Assembly (NCBI RefSeq): GCF_019748715.1
Contig: NZ_JACLBZ010000014.1
Coordinates: 62,001 to 126,000, forward strand
Direction of reading: 5' to 3'
DNA: 64,000 nt
DNA from: Sporosarcina aquimarina
Lineage (GTDB): Bacteria > Bacillota > Bacilli > Bacillales_A > Planococcaceae
Shown here piece by piece: positions 34,674-44,276 of this stretch. Under the pieces are notes generated by a model that worked only from the letters and a program-made list of their open reading frames with translations, did no database searches and was not told the origin of the DNA. A program made the translations under genes and the position numbers. Positions within the stretch are counted from its first letter, which is position 1. Each line of letters opens with the position of its first letter.

Positions 34674-35474
34674 TTAAAAGAAAGTACGTTGCACTTTCTC
34701 GAAAAATGAATTATCCGAAAGTTTGGCAGTCCGAATGACCCGGTTACTCAGTTTAGCTTCGACTTTTTCAACCTGCTTGATTCCGAGCGCCTCATTGTCT
34801 GCCGCAGTCGAAGGGAACTCATTGCCTTCTTGATGAACATTCAAAGTGAGTTTCCTATTGCCGCTTAAAATAAATGAAGTCCCCAAAGTGCGGTAGCGAT
34901 TGTTATTGACGGAAGCAAGTTCCGACACTTGGAAGCAAGGCAATAATGGATCAATGACAGCGCCGCGTACCGATTTATTGTAGGCTGTGCTGCCAGTCGG
35001 TGTGGAAATGATCAAACCGTCTCCTAAAAATGTCTCAAATAATAATTCGTCAATGGAAATATCCATGACGAATGTTCGTATAATGGTGGAACGAATGCTG
35101 AACTCATTTAAGCAATAGAATGGTTTATGTTGGTTGATTGTTACTTCGAGTATCGGATAGTGACGCTCTGCAAGGCTGGGTTGGTTCAATGCGTATACCA
35201 ATGTCCCAATTTCATCGTATTTGAAGTCGCAATAAACTCCATGAGCGCCCTTTATGGAGATGCCAAGATAGAGACAGTCTTGGCGGAAATCTGTTTTGCG
35301 GACAGCTTGAAGAAATGTGCCATCACTTCCTATACTTATGACAACGGTCGCCTCTGTATGGTCATCAGTAAGCGAGAATCCTTCTTTCAGCAATTGTTCT
35401 TCAACAAATGTCTTTTTATGAACGGTATCTTCGTCAAGCCGGCTAAAGAGATAAATAGTGTGCTGATTAACCAT
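34674..35474 (-). CDS. nadK: NAD kinase (second type, YtdI-like)
   Basis: 266 residues. It phosphorylates NAD to NADP. The nucleotide motif is VISIGSDGTFLQAVR (GSDGT where most family members have GGDGT), then LNEFSIRS, and GDGLIISTPTGSTAYNKS, the substrate loop with the conserved Asp. ATG 35474. It lies convergent to ytcI and divergent from sppA. Bacillales carry two NAD kinases, and this is the one next to sppA. Confidence 0.94.
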   Translation of the reverse strand: MVNQHTIYLFSRLDEDTVHKKTFVEEQLLKEGFSLTDDHTEATVVISIGSDGTFLQAVRKTDFRQDCLYLGISIKGAHGVYCDFKYDEIGTLVYALNQPSLAERHYPILEVTINQHKPFYCLNEFSIRSTIIRTFVMDISIDELLFETFLGDGLIISTPTGSTAYNKSVRGAVIDPLLPCFQVSELASVNNNRYRTLGTSFILSGNRKLTLNVHQEGNEFPSTAADNEALGIKQVEKVEAKLSNRVIRTAKLSDNSFFEKVQRTFF

Positions 35475-35579
35475 CGGAAATCTCTCCTTCTCTATTTAAT
35501 AGATTAAGTGTAGCATGAATGAAACATTTGGACGATTGGTAACGTACAGTAAGATGTAAACAAAGGAGGAATTTTAAGA

Positions 35580-36584
35580 ATGACAGCAAAAAGAGTGATT
35601 GCAATTGCAGTCGCAGCGATATTGGTGTTCGTGTCGATCGGCATCAATACGATGTCCTGGTTTTTCACGAGAGATTGGAATGATCTAATCACTGAAATCA
35701 CAGCTATCGACCAAGACCTGCAAGAAACAATAGTCGAAGACGGGAGTCTGAGTGAACGGATTGCCGTACTGAAAGTGGATGGTGTCATCCAAGATACGGG
35801 CGCAGCTTCTCTGTTTAGTGGGGAAGAGTACAATCACCGGCAGTTTATGGCACAATTGAATGAAGTCATGAACGACTCAACAGTAAAAGGAATCGTATTA
35901 TCTGTCAATTCGCCAGGTGGCGGTGTATTGGAATCATCGGATATTTACGATGCGTTTACAGAAATTCAAGCGACAAAGGAAATTCCGATCTATGTGGCCA
36001 TGGGTGGAATGGCAGCTTCAGGCGGTTACTATATCTCTGCCCCTGCTGAAAAGATTTTCGTTCACCCTGAAACATTAACTGGATCGATTGGAGTCATTAT
36101 GCAGTCGATCAACTATGGCAAACTGGCAGAAAAATATGGAGTAGATTTTCCTACCATCAAGTCAGGTCCTTACAAGGACATGATGAGCAGTACGAGAGAG
36201 ATGAAACCTGAAGAGCGCAAAATGCTACAGGAAATGATCGATGATTCGTATAAACGATTTGTAAACATCATCGCAGAAGGTCGCGGCATGTCAGAAAGCG
36301 ATGTACGCAAAGTTGCGGATGGTCGTGTAATGAATGGCCGACAAGCGATCGAGGCTGGACTTGCAGATGATTACGGAAAATTACCGACAGTCGTTTCGGC
36401 AATGAAAGAAGACTACCATTTAGAAAAGGCTGCTGTCTTTGAATATGGGGCGCCAGACAATTTGACTTCATTGTTATCCATGAAAGCGCACGATGTATTT
36501 GGCGGAGATATGGAGTCCCAAATCATGAAGAAGTTACTGACAGATAACCAAGCACCTCGGATGATGTATTTATATGGTGAGTGA
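35580..36584 (+). CDS. sppA: Signal peptide peptidase SppA, short form
   Basis: 334 residues. An N-terminal membrane segment (~5-27) precedes a single ClpP-like serine protease domain with LSVNSPGGGVLES, the nucleophile Ser in MAASGGYY (~147), and the general-base Lys in SGPYKDMMS (~198). It digests released signal peptides and membrane fragments and takes part in lantibiotic resistance in B. subtilis. ATG after AAAGGAGG. It is followed closely by yteJ, again as in B. subtilis. Confidence 0.96.
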   Translation: MTAKRVIAIAVAAILVFVSIGINTMSWFFTRDWNDLITEITAIDQDLQETIVEDGSLSERIAVLKVDGVIQDTGAASLFSGEEYNHRQFMAQLNEVMNDSTVKGIVLSVNSPGGGVLESSDIYDAFTEIQATKEIPIYVAMGGMAASGGYYISAPAEKIFVHPETLTGSIGVIMQSINYGKLAEKYGVDFPTIKSGPYKDMMSSTREMKPEERKMLQEMIDDSYKRFVNIIAEGRGMSESDVRKVADGRVMNGRQAIEAGLADDYGKLPTVVSAMKEDYHLEKAAVFEYGAPDNLTSLLSMKAHDVFGGDMESQIMKKLLTDNQAPRMMYLYGE

Positions 36585-36598
36585 GAAGGGGGAAATCG

Positions 36599-37150
36599 AT
36601 GATGACGAATGAACTGCTGAACACACAGCGATCCATACCCACGGAACATTCACTTTTCCAACCGAAATTTGCAGGGTTTTGGGTCAGGCTGTGGGCTTTT
36701 TTGATTGACCTGCTGCTCATCTCGTCCATTAGTGGAATCTTTGTCAAACCGATTTTCCGTCTGATGGATATGGCGATCAATAAACCGTTTGCCTTTTTAT
36801 TCAGCCCATATAAAGTAGCGGCATTACTATTATTGCTTCTATATTTTATTTTAATGACAAAATTGGCTGGGCAAACAGTAGGGAAAATGATCATGGGGAT
36901 TCGTGTAGTGAAATTAAATGGGCAGAAATTGGATTGGAGCACAGTTTTGTTTAGAGAAGGAATTGGACGATTCATTTCACAAATGCTGTGGATTCCTTAT
37001 TTACTCGTTCTGTTTACACCCAAGAAGTCCGCGCTGCATGATATATTCGCAGATACGGCCGTGATTCATGAGCAGGTATATGAGAAAAAGAAAGTACATG
37101 AGTTGAGTCCAACCGAACAACATAAGTTGCATGAAGGCCCTACCGTTTAG
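36599..37150 (+). CDS. yteJ: RDD-family membrane protein YteJ
   Basis: 183 residues from ATG 36599 after AGAAGGGGG. The RDD pattern is seen in FAGFWVRLWAFLIDLLLIS (Arg and Asp in TM1). Three membrane segments (~35-55, ~70-95, ~140-160) are followed by a cytoplasmic tail. It starts 14 bases after the sppA stop, so the two form an operon; in B. subtilis YteJ works with SppA in antimicrobial peptide resistance. Confidence 0.92.
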   Translation: MMTNELLNTQRSIPTEHSLFQPKFAGFWVRLWAFLIDLLLISSISGIFVKPIFRLMDMAINKPFAFLFSPYKVAALLLLLLYFILMTKLAGQTVGKMIMGIRVVKLNGQKLDWSTVLFREGIGRFISQMLWIPYLLVLFTPKKSALHDIFADTAVIHEQVYEKKKVHELSPTEQHKLHEGPTV

Positions 37151-37177
37151 TACACTATGTTAAAAGGAGTGATTGGC

Positions 37178-37681
37178 ATGGTAAATGTTACATTTAAAAA
37201 CAATCCAATACATCTAGAGGGAACAGAAGTGAAAGTAGGGGAACGTGCTCCAGACTTTACAGTTCTATCTAATGACTTGCAGCCTGTTACATTAGCAGAT
37301 TCAAAAGGTAAGGTTCGTTTGATCAGTGTCGTACCTTCTGTAGATACAGGTGTTTGTTCTCTGCAGACAAAACGTTTCAATGATGAAGCTACTTCTCTTG
37401 GGGATGACGTGGAAGTGTTAACAATTTCGGTAGATTTACCTTTCGCACAAGCTAGATGGAAAGATGCTGAAGGTGTGGAGAATTTGAATCTATATTCCGA
37501 TCACAAAGATCTTTCATTTGGTACGGCATATGGAACTGCCATTAAAGAACTGCGTTTGCTGACTCGTTCAATTTTCGTTATCGACCGTAATGATAACGTG
37601 TCCTATGTGGAATATGTCAGCGAAGCAACAGATCACCCGGACTATGATGCGGCAATCAAAGCCGTGAAAGAATTGAATTAA
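37178..37681 (+). CDS. tpx: Thiol peroxidase (Tpx family) lacking the resolving cysteine
   Basis: 167 residues from ATG 37178 after AAAAGGAGTG. The peroxiredoxin active site is present (SVVPSVDTGVCSLQT, peroxidatic Cys ~60). Family Tpx enzymes have a second Cys in DLPFAQKRWC; here the stretch reads DLPFAQARWKDAEG, with Lys in place of Cys, and the whole protein contains only one Cys. It must therefore work as a 1-Cys enzyme with an outside thiol, or be altered in function. It removes peroxides in the cytoplasm. It lies between yteJ and ytxK as in B. subtilis and has its own terminator. Confidence 0.94.
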   Translation: MVNVTFKNNPIHLEGTEVKVGERAPDFTVLSNDLQPVTLADSKGKVRLISVVPSVDTGVCSLQTKRFNDEATSLGDDVEVLTISVDLPFAQARWKDAEGVENLNLYSDHKDLSFGTAYGTAIKELRLLTRSIFVIDRNDNVSYVEYVSEATDHPDYDAAIKAVKELN

Positions 37682-37685
37682 ACTA

Positions 37686-37713
37686 AAACCCACCTATTAA
37701 GAGGTGGGTTTCT
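37686..37713 (+). terminator. Terminator of tpx
   Basis: AAACCCACC / GGTGGGTTT stem, then TTCTTC. It ends only ~15 bases before the ytxK start, so ytxK may be expressed by read-through. Confidence 0.75.
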
Positions 37714-37729
37714 TCATGGAGGAAATAGC

Positions 37730-38650
37730 ATGAACAATATGGAAAAAGTGTTTACTTATTATGATGAATATGCACAATCAACGGATGGTTTGTATTTGGA
37801 TGCAGTGCTTGAGGCTAGTGAACATTGGCTGGACAAACCTTCAGCAGTAGAGTTGGAGGATCCTGTCCAACCAGAAGAAATCCGTAAAGGTGTTCAACTT
37901 GCTCTGTTAAAAGGAATGAAGCAATCTGCACAAGCTCATCACCAAATGACTCCCGATTCAATCGGCTATTTGATTGGCTACTTAGTCAATAAATTGATAA
38001 ATCCTAAACAAGCAGTTATATTTTTGGATCCGGCTGCCGGTACAGGAAATCTGCTATTTACAGTGCTGAATCAATTTGAAGGCAAAGCATCTGCAAGTGC
38101 GGTGGAAATCGATGATGTACTTATTCAAATTGCAGCGGCTACGGCAAATTTACTGCAACTGCCGGTATCGTTTTATTTACAAGATGCTCTGCGGCCCCTG
38201 CCCATTGATTTGGTAGACGCGGTGATCAGTGATCTTCCGGTTGGTTACTATCCGGATGACGAAGTGGCGATGGATTATGAACTCATGGCTTCAGAAGGAC
38301 ATGCATTTTCGCATTATCTTTATATTGAGCAATCGATGCGCTATGTAAAGCCGGGTGGATATGGTTTCTTCGTCGTCCCATCAAAATTACTGACGGCGGA
38401 TGGAGCAGAGCCGATCTTATCATTTGTGAAAGAACATCAGCTGTTAAGAGGAATGTTTGAACTACCTGCTTCTTTATTCAAGGATCAACGTTTTGCGAAA
38501 AGTATTTTGCTGCTGCAACAACCGCCAACTGATCGGATTGTCATGCCTGAGGTATTGCTTGCGAAGATTCCAGAGCTTGGAAACGCTTTGGCATTACAAA
38601 ACTTTTTTGGTAAAGTAAGTCTTTGGATGGAGGAAGGGGAGAGTGACTGA
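37730..38650 (+). CDS. ytxK: Class I SAM-dependent methyltransferase YtxK
   Basis: 306 residues. N-6 adenine methylase-like fold: motif I FLDPAAGTGNLLF (~103-115), acidic loop VEIDD, and a DPPY-like DLPVGYYP (~170) in place of NPPY, which suggests altered or lost base specificity. The N-terminal ~90 residues are helical. It is the conserved neighbour of ackA in Bacillales; the substrate is unknown. Confidence 0.92.
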   Translation: MNNMEKVFTYYDEYAQSTDGLYLDAVLEASEHWLDKPSAVELEDPVQPEEIRKGVQLALLKGMKQSAQAHHQMTPDSIGYLIGYLVNKLINPKQAVIFLDPAAGTGNLLFTVLNQFEGKASASAVEIDDVLIQIAAATANLLQLPVSFYLQDALRPLPIDLVDAVISDLPVGYYPDDEVAMDYELMASEGHAFSHYLYIEQSMRYVKPGGYGFFVVPSKLLTADGAEPILSFVKEHQLLRGMFELPASLFKDQRFAKSILLLQQPPTDRIVMPEVLLAKIPELGNALALQNFFGKVSLWMEEGESD

Positions 38651-38801
38651 GCACTCGCTCTTCCTCTCTTTTTCTTTTAAAGAAAAATTTTACAGAAAAA
38701 TAGCTCAAATATCATTTTATTAATTGCGTTTCAAATAGTTAGGTATTATAATAACTTGAACGTCTACCAACGTAAAAGATTACTAAGGGGTTGAGTATAA
38801 A

Positions 38802-40019
38802 TTGCCAAAAATTTTATCAGTGAATGCGGGAAGTTCATCTTTGAAATTCCAGTTGATTGAGATGGCAACGGAAGAAGAGATTACCAAAGGATTATTCGAA
38901 AGAGTAGGAATGGATAATTCAATTTTCTCCATGACAACAAATGACAAGAAGATCGAAAAAGTACTGGATATTGCGGACCACTCACAGGCTGTTAGTATGT
39001 TGCTTGAGCATTTGCTAAGCGAAGGTGTTGTATCGTCCTACGATGAGATTGATGGAATCGGACATCGGGTCGTCCACGGAGGCGAGGTATTTAGTGATTC
39101 AGTGCTGATCACTGAAGAAGTAATTGAAAAACTCGAAGAAATTTCAGGATTTGCACCGCTGCATAATCCCGCAAATATTGTCGGTATCAAAGCTTTTAAG
39201 GAAGCTCTGCCTAACTTGCCAGCGGTAGCAATTTTCGATACTGCGTTTCATCAAACGATGCCTGAAAAAGCATTTTTATATGCACTGCCGTATGAGTATT
39301 ATGAAAAATATGGTATACGGAAGTACGGTTTCCATGGTACGAGCCATAAATATGTTACAGAACGGGCTGCGAAGATATTAAATCGTCCGCTTGAAGATAC
39401 GCGTCTCATTTCATGTCACTTAGGTAACGGTGCAAGTATTGCCGCTGTCAAAGGCGGCAAATCAGTAGACACGTCCATGGGCTTCACTCCTTTAGCAGGG
39501 GTGATTATGGGTACTCGTTCAGGAAATATCGACCCGGCGCTTATTCCTTACATGATGGACCGCACGGGGCAGTCTGCTGAAGAGGTAGTGAATGTACTAA
39601 ATAAAAAATCAGGCTTGCTTGGCCTGAGTGGTTTTTCTAGTGATTTACGTGATATTACAGAAGCTGCGGAACAAGGTAATGAACGTGCTCAATTAGCTTT
39701 GGATGTTTTCACAGATCGGATTCATCAGCATATTGGTCAATATGCTGCTGGAATGGGTGGAGTCGATGCCATCATATTCACAGCGGGAATCGGAGAAAAC
39801 AGCGCCATTGTGCGTGAAAAAGTGATGCGAGGACTAGAATTCATGGGGGTCTATTTTGATCCGAGCTTGAATAATGTCAGAGGAGAAGAAGCGTATATTA
39901 GTTTCCCTCATTCGCCTGTAAAAGTATTGATCATTCCAACGAACGAAGAGATCATGTTGGCACGTGATACGGTGCGAGTTGGCGGTATTTCAGTGGAATC
40001 TTTACAAGTATCGAAATAA
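38802..40019 (+). CDS. ackA: Acetate kinase
   Basis: 405 residues. It interconverts acetyl phosphate and acetate with ATP formation in overflow metabolism. Motifs: [12 protein letters not shown] at the start, [10 protein letters not shown] (catalytic Asp), [17 protein letters not shown], and FTAGIGENS. The start is TTG 38802 after AAGGGGTTGAG. It has its own upstream region and terminator. A clear CcpA cre site was not found by eye. Confidence 0.97.
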   Translation: MPKILSVNAGSSSLKFQLIEMATEEEITKGLFERVGMDNSIFSMTTNDKKIEKVLDIADHSQAVSMLLEHLLSEGVVSSYDEIDGIGHRVVHGGEVFSDSVLITEEVIEKLEEISGFAPLHNPANIVGIKAFKEALPNLPAVAIFDTAFHQTMPEKAFLYALPYEYYEKYGIRKYGFHGTSHKYVTERAAKILNRPLEDTRLISCHLGNGASIAAVKGGKSVDTSMGFTPLAGVIMGTRSGNIDPALIPYMMDRTGQSAEEVVNVLNKKSGLLGLSGFSSDLRDITEAAEQGNERAQLALDVFTDRIHQHIGQYAAGMGGVDAIIFTAGIGENSAIVREKVMRGLEFMGVYFDPSLNNVRGEEAYISFPHSPVKVLIIPTNEEIMLARDTVRVGGISVESLQVSK

Positions 40020-40023
40020 AAAA

Positions 40024-40063
40024 CTCGTTCTTCCTAGAATACCTAGGGAGAACGAGCTTTTTT
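40024..40063 (+). terminator. Terminator of ackA
   Basis: CTCGTTCT.CCTAG / CTAGG.AGAACGAG stem followed by T6. Confidence 0.9.
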
Positions 40064-40064
40064 G

Positions 40065-40517
40065 TTATTCTTGAGTTTCAGGTGTACGTACTACAAGCAC
40101 ATCACATTTCGCGGAACGGACGATGTTCTCGGAAACGCTGCCGATCAGGAAACGCTCCACACGGTTTAACCCTGTAGCTCCACAAATAATGAGATCTGCA
40201 TTTAATTTTTTAGCAATATCACGAGGGATCAATGTTTTGGGAGAACCGTATTCAACGTGGATCTGTACGTTGTTCATACCCACTGCGGCAGCCTCGGCCT
40301 GATATTCAGTCAATAGATCTTCCGCATACTTTTGAGCTCGTTCTGCGATGGAACGATCATATGCCTCGACTGCTGCATAAGAACGCGTATCAATGATGTT
40401 GATTAAGTGTAAAGTTGCTTCGTTACGGTCTGCAATAGCGATTGCTTTTTTGAAAGCCCATTTTGCCTCATCTGATCCATCTACGGCTACGATGATGTCT
40501 TTGTACTTAAGTGCCAT
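40065..40517 (-). CDS. Universal stress protein (UspA family)
   Basis: 150 residues from ATG 40517 after GGAGTGG. Rossmann-like Usp fold: KDIIVAVDGSDEAKWAF at the start, and the ATP-binding signature GATGLNRVERFLIGSVSENI near the end, so it is of the nucleotide-binding type. A partner of ackA in many Firmicutes. It acts in the cytoplasm in stress or energy limitation; the exact role is unknown. Confidence 0.93.
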   Translation of the reverse strand: MALKYKDIIVAVDGSDEAKWAFKKAIAIADRNEATLHLINIIDTRSYAAVEAYDRSIAERAQKYAEDLLTEYQAEAAAVGMNNVQIHVEYGSPKTLIPRDIAKKLNADLIICGATGLNRVERFLIGSVSENIVRSAKCDVLVVRTPETQE

Positions 40518-40755
40518 AATTACCACTCCATCCTTAAAGTTAGATTGTATCTACATCTACTATATTCTTCATAGCTTGCGAATATCCTTCTTTTTTTGTC
40601 GAAATATTTACCCTAAGCAATGCAAACTGAAAAGTATACGGAAAGGTTTTAAAAAACAGAGGAAAAAACTTATATTTTCTGATAAGATTAAATTTATATT
40701 AATCGGCAAGATGAAATAGGCGATTAACGTAACTTTCAATTTAGGAGGATTTCGC

Positions 40756-41877
40756 ATGCGTATAGGTGTTCCAAGAGAAGTTAAAAACAATGAAAACCGA
40801 GTGGCAATTGCCCCTGCAAGTGTACTGACTTTAAAAACTGCTGGACATGAAGTTTTAATTGAAACAGGGGCAGGACTTGGCTCCAGCTTTTTAGACGAAG
40901 AGTATAAAGAAGCTGGAGCTACGATTGTGGCAACTGCTGCTGAAGCCTGGGGTGCAGATATGGTGCTGAAAGTAAAGGAACCAGCTGCTTCAGAATTTCA
41001 ATACTTCCGTGAAGGATTGATTTTATTCACCTATTTGCATCTGGCTCCAGAACTGAATCTGACGCAAGCATTGCTTGAACATAAAGTTACTGCGATTGCA
41101 TATGAAACAGTCCAATTGCCAAACGGTGCATTGCCTTTATTGGCTCCGATGAGTGAAGTGGCTGGACGAATGGCAACTCAGATCGGTGCGCAATATTTAG
41201 AAAAAACAAAGGGTGGTAAAGGAATCCTGTTAGCAGGAGTTCCAGGCGTTTCACGCGGTAAGATAACAATCATCGGTGGTGGTCAGGCGGGTACGAATGC
41301 GGCTCGTGTTGCGATCGGAATTGGTGCACATGTGACGATTCTAGATTTATCCGTAGAGAGAGTCCGCCAGTTGGACGAGTTGTTCGGGAAGGATATTCAG
41401 ACGCTAGTTTCTAACCCATACAATATTGCGAATGCAGTGAAAGATGCGGACTTGGTAATTGGCTGTGTGCTTATACCGGGCGCAAAAGCACCGACTTTGG
41501 TAACGGAAGAAATGGTTAAATCCATGAAGCCGGGCTCCGTATTAATTGATATCGCAATTGACCAAGGCGGTATTTTTGAAACATCCGATCGTGTAACGAC
41601 TCATGATGAACCAACCTATGTAAAACATGATATCGTTCATTACGCGGTAGCGAATATGCCGGGTGCTGTTCCTCAAACATCTACCGTTGCATTAACGAAT
41701 GTAACGATTCCATACGCACTTCAAATCGCGAATAAAGGTGTAAAACAGGCTTGTTTGGATAACGAAGCACTCCGCAAAGGTATTAATACAATGGCTGGAA
41801 GCATAACATACCAAGCAGTAGCAGAAGCTCAAGAGCTTGAGCATACTCGCGTGGAAGACGTTTTGCAAAGCATATAA
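40756..41877 (+). CDS. ald: Alanine dehydrogenase
   Basis: 373 residues. It converts L-alanine and NAD to pyruvate, ammonia and NADH; in Bacillus it is needed for growth on alanine and for sporulation. Start [17 protein letters not shown]; catalytic Lys/His in LKVKEP and FTYLHLAPE (~75, ~96). The dinucleotide fold is [17 protein letters not shown] (~171). The ATG follows TTAGGAGG. Monocistronic. Confidence 0.97.
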   Translation: MRIGVPREVKNNENRVAIAPASVLTLKTAGHEVLIETGAGLGSSFLDEEYKEAGATIVATAAEAWGADMVLKVKEPAASEFQYFREGLILFTYLHLAPELNLTQALLEHKVTAIAYETVQLPNGALPLLAPMSEVAGRMATQIGAQYLEKTKGGKGILLAGVPGVSRGKITIIGGGQAGTNAARVAIGIGAHVTILDLSVERVRQLDELFGKDIQTLVSNPYNIANAVKDADLVIGCVLIPGAKAPTLVTEEMVKSMKPGSVLIDIAIDQGGIFETSDRVTTHDEPTYVKHDIVHYAVANMPGAVPQTSTVALTNVTIPYALQIANKGVKQACLDNEALRKGINTMAGSITYQAVAEAQELEHTRVEDVLQSI

Positions 41878-41882
41878 TTGAA

Positions 41883-41917
41883 AAAGCAGTCCGCGCTTTG
41901 TGCGGACTGCTTTAACT
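41883..41917 (+). terminator. Terminator of ald
   Basis: AAAGCAGTCCGC / GCGGACTGCTTT stem, T-tract interrupted. A near copy lies at 42224. Confidence 0.85.
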
Positions 41918-42064
41918 TTAAATAAACATTAAGTTTATTAAGGGAGAAATGAAATAAAATAATAAAGGGCTTAAAGTTAAGGTGATTGGATGATACTTAC
42001 ACTTTATATATTTCCCGAAATACACAATCAACTCACTATCATCAGAAAAATATGCTAGTTGATC

Positions 42065-42186
42065 GTAGTGGAAGGCGGCGACTCCAGCGGGATTAGCGTG
42101 ACAGGTGAGACCCCACAGGAGCGAAGCGACGAGGAGGCTCACCGCACGCCCCACGGAAAGCGTCCGCCTGGAACGGAGTTCAACGA
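42065..42186. repeat. Intergenic repeat-like block between two copies of a terminator
   Basis: About 120 bases of higher GC (GTGGAAGGCGGCGACTCC at the left, GGAAAGCGTCCGCCTGGAAC at the right), unlike the AT-rich flanks. The block fits a dispersed intergenic repeat I recall from Bacillaceae and Planococcaceae genomes. The region 41918-42064 holds no gene. Confidence 0.6.
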
Positions 42187-42223
42187 TGTTATTCCACTTG
42201 CCTATTCTTTTGTCTACAATCTA

Positions 42224-42256
42224 AGCAGTCCGCACATTTCGCGGACTGCTTTTTTA
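42224..42256. terminator. Second terminator copy, serving pepQ side
   Basis: AAGCAGTCCGC / GCGGACTGCTT followed by T6 on the plus strand, the same stem as at 41883. It lies just past the pepQ stop. Confidence 0.8.
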
Positions 42257-42270
42257 TGTTCATAAACTAG

Positions 42271-43362
42271 TTAAATAATCTTCAAGTCTTTAGGGAACTT
42301 CGTCAAGACCTCAACGCCGTCCTTCGTTACCAGTACATCGTCTTCAATTCGTACGCCTGTAATCGTTGGATCGTAAATACCCGGCTCGATTGTGAAAACC
42401 ATCCCTTCTTCTAAAGGGAGTTCATTCGCTGCTGTCAGAGAAGGGTACTCATGTACGGATATACCGAGGCCATGACCTATTCGGTGTGGGAAAAGTTCAC
42501 CATAGCCCGCTTCTTCAATCACAGAACGAGCGGCCAGATCCACTTCTTTTGCTAATGTGCCGGGACGAACCACATCAATTGCTGCTTGCTGTGCTTTTTT
42601 AACTGTTTCATAGATTTTTAGTTGTTCGTCTGTTGGCTCGCCAAGTGCGATTGTTCGGGTAATATCTGAACAATATCCTTTATAGACGACACCTAGATCA
42701 AAAAGGATGAAATCTCCATTTTTAATAGCGCGGTCTCCGGGGATACCGTGAGGAGAAGCGGTTTTTTTACCTGAAATGACAATCGTGTCAAAGGACATCT
42801 TTTCGGCACCCTTCTGTTTGACTGCTTGTTCAACAGCTTGGACAATCTCCAGTTCGGTTTTACCTTCTTTAATTTCATTGCAACCGACTTCGATTGCGTA
42901 GTCTGCCAATTCAGCAGCTTTTCTCAAGCAGTCCAGTTCAGTTTCATTTTTAATTAACCGATAATTTGCGATTTCTCCATCCAGCTTAGCGAATTGGAGG
43001 GCGGGGAACCGTTCTTGTAAAATTTCGAACCGGTCTACTGTTATATGTTCTTTTTCTATTGCCAGTAGTGTCAATTCAGAGATGCGTTCTTGGATGGCGT
43101 TATCCAAGAATTCAAATGCGTTATCGGTGTCTTTATAGCCGACAACGCCATGGGACCAGCCGATTGCTTTTACATCCGCCACTTCCATGGCTGGACATAT
43201 AATAAATGGTTCTTCTTCTTTAAAAATAACCACACCTAGTAAACGTTCATGTGGCTCACTTCGAAAATTGGTTAGATAGAAGATGTTATCGGGATTCGTA
43301 ATAAGAGCGGCATCTATAGCGTGTTCGATGAGGAAATCTTGGACTTTTTTAATATTAGACAT
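42271..43362 (-). CDS. pepQ: Xaa-Pro dipeptidase (M24 family)
   Basis: 363 residues. A creatinase-like N-terminal domain (~1-125) and a pita-bread metallopeptidase with metal ligands in DLGVVYKGYCSDITRT (two Asp), HRIGHGLGISVHEYP (His), TIEPGIY (Glu) and VRIEDDVLV (Glu). It splits X-Pro dipeptides in the cytoplasm using two metal ions. ATG after GGAGGCTAC. Divergent from ytkL. Confidence 0.93.
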   Translation of the reverse strand: MSNIKKVQDFLIEHAIDAALITNPDNIFYLTNFRSEPHERLLGVVIFKEEEPFIICPAMEVADVKAIGWSHGVVGYKDTDNAFEFLDNAIQERISELTLLAIEKEHITVDRFEILQERFPALQFAKLDGEIANYRLIKNETELDCLRKAAELADYAIEVGCNEIKEGKTELEIVQAVEQAVKQKGAEKMSFDTIVISGKKTASPHGIPGDRAIKNGDFILFDLGVVYKGYCSDITRTIALGEPTDEQLKIYETVKKAQQAAIDVVRPGTLAKEVDLAARSVIEEAGYGELFPHRIGHGLGISVHEYPSLTAANELPLEEGMVFTIEPGIYDPTITGVRIEDDVLVTKDGVEVLTKFPKDLKII

Positions 43363-43469
43363 TTATGTAGCCTCCTTTGTTTTTGTTAGTATAACAAAAA
43401 AAGAGGGTTTTGCGCTGTTTTGCAGAAGGTATAGAGTACAGATTCATTAAAATTAGGAGAGTGATTTTT

Positions 43470-44147
43470 GTGAAAATCTCATATCACGGCCATTCGATCG
43501 TGAAAATTGAAACAAGCGGAAAGACCATACTGATTGACCCATTCATTACGGGCAATAAGCTGACAGATCTGAAAGCGGCAGATGAAAAACCGGATGTGAT
43601 CTTACTGACGCACGGTCATAACGACCATGTAGGAGATACGATGGACATTGCGAAAAGGGAAGATATTCTCGTCGTTGCGCCCAATGAATTGGCGGTTTAT
43701 TTAGGTTTTCAAGGATTGCGGACACACGGCATGAATATAGGCGGTTCAAAAAAGTTCGATTTTGGGACAGTCAAATATACACAAGCATTCCACAGTTCTT
43801 CTTACACAACAGAAAATAATGAAATCATATACACAGGCATGCCAGCAGGTCTGTTACTGACCATTGAAGATAAAATCATTTATCACGCGGGAGACACGGC
43901 GCTGTTCAGTGATATGAAATTGTATGCCGAAGATCCGATTGATATTGCTTTCCTTCCGATTGGCGATAACTTTACAATGGGGCCGCGCGACGCAGCGAAG
44001 GCTGTTGAGATTCTGAAGCCGAAATTAACTGTGCCTGTCCATTTCAATACGTTTCCGCCAATCGAACAGAATCCTGAAGGTTTCAAATCACTTGTAACGT
44101 CACATGAAGTGAAAATTATGGCGGCTGGAGACGTGATTGAGATCTAA
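43470..44147 (+). CDS. ytkL: Metal-dependent hydrolase YtkL (UPF0173)
   Basis: 225 residues from GTG 43470, after TTAGGAGAG; the frame is open upstream to 43410. Beta-lactamase-like fold with [12 protein letters not shown], the zinc motif [22 protein letters not shown] and the last His in VPVHFNTFP. Substrate unknown. In B. subtilis it keeps the same company with ytoI. Confidence 0.93.
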   Translation: MKISYHGHSIVKIETSGKTILIDPFITGNKLTDLKAADEKPDVILLTHGHNDHVGDTMDIAKREDILVVAPNELAVYLGFQGLRTHGMNIGGSKKFDFGTVKYTQAFHSSSYTTENNEIIYTGMPAGLLLTIEDKIIYHAGDTALFSDMKLYAEDPIDIAFLPIGDNFTMGPRDAAKAVEILKPKLTVPVHFNTFPPIEQNPEGFKSLVTSHEVKIMAAGDVIEI

Positions 44148-44168
44148 AAATCCAAAATAGAGCAGTGG

Positions 44169-44207
44169 CGGTCGAGACGCTTTGTTATCGTCTTAGACCG
44201 TTTTTTT
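44169..44207 (+). terminator. Terminator of ytkL
   Basis: CGGTC.AGACG / CGTCT.GACCG stem followed by T7. Confidence 0.88.
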
Positions 44208-44276
44208 GATTGAATTATGGTATGATTAGCTAAAAGCCTAAACCGTTCAAACTAGGTCGGAGAAAAAGGTGAATCC

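Noticed and set aside
38660..38800. cre site upstream of ackA
   Set aside because: TTGAAACGCAATT has the CG one position off the consensus; no other candidate seen by eye.
42059..42265. 68-codon frame through the repeat block
   Set aside because: It follows a GC-rich intergenic repeat and ends in the terminator; no ribosome site.
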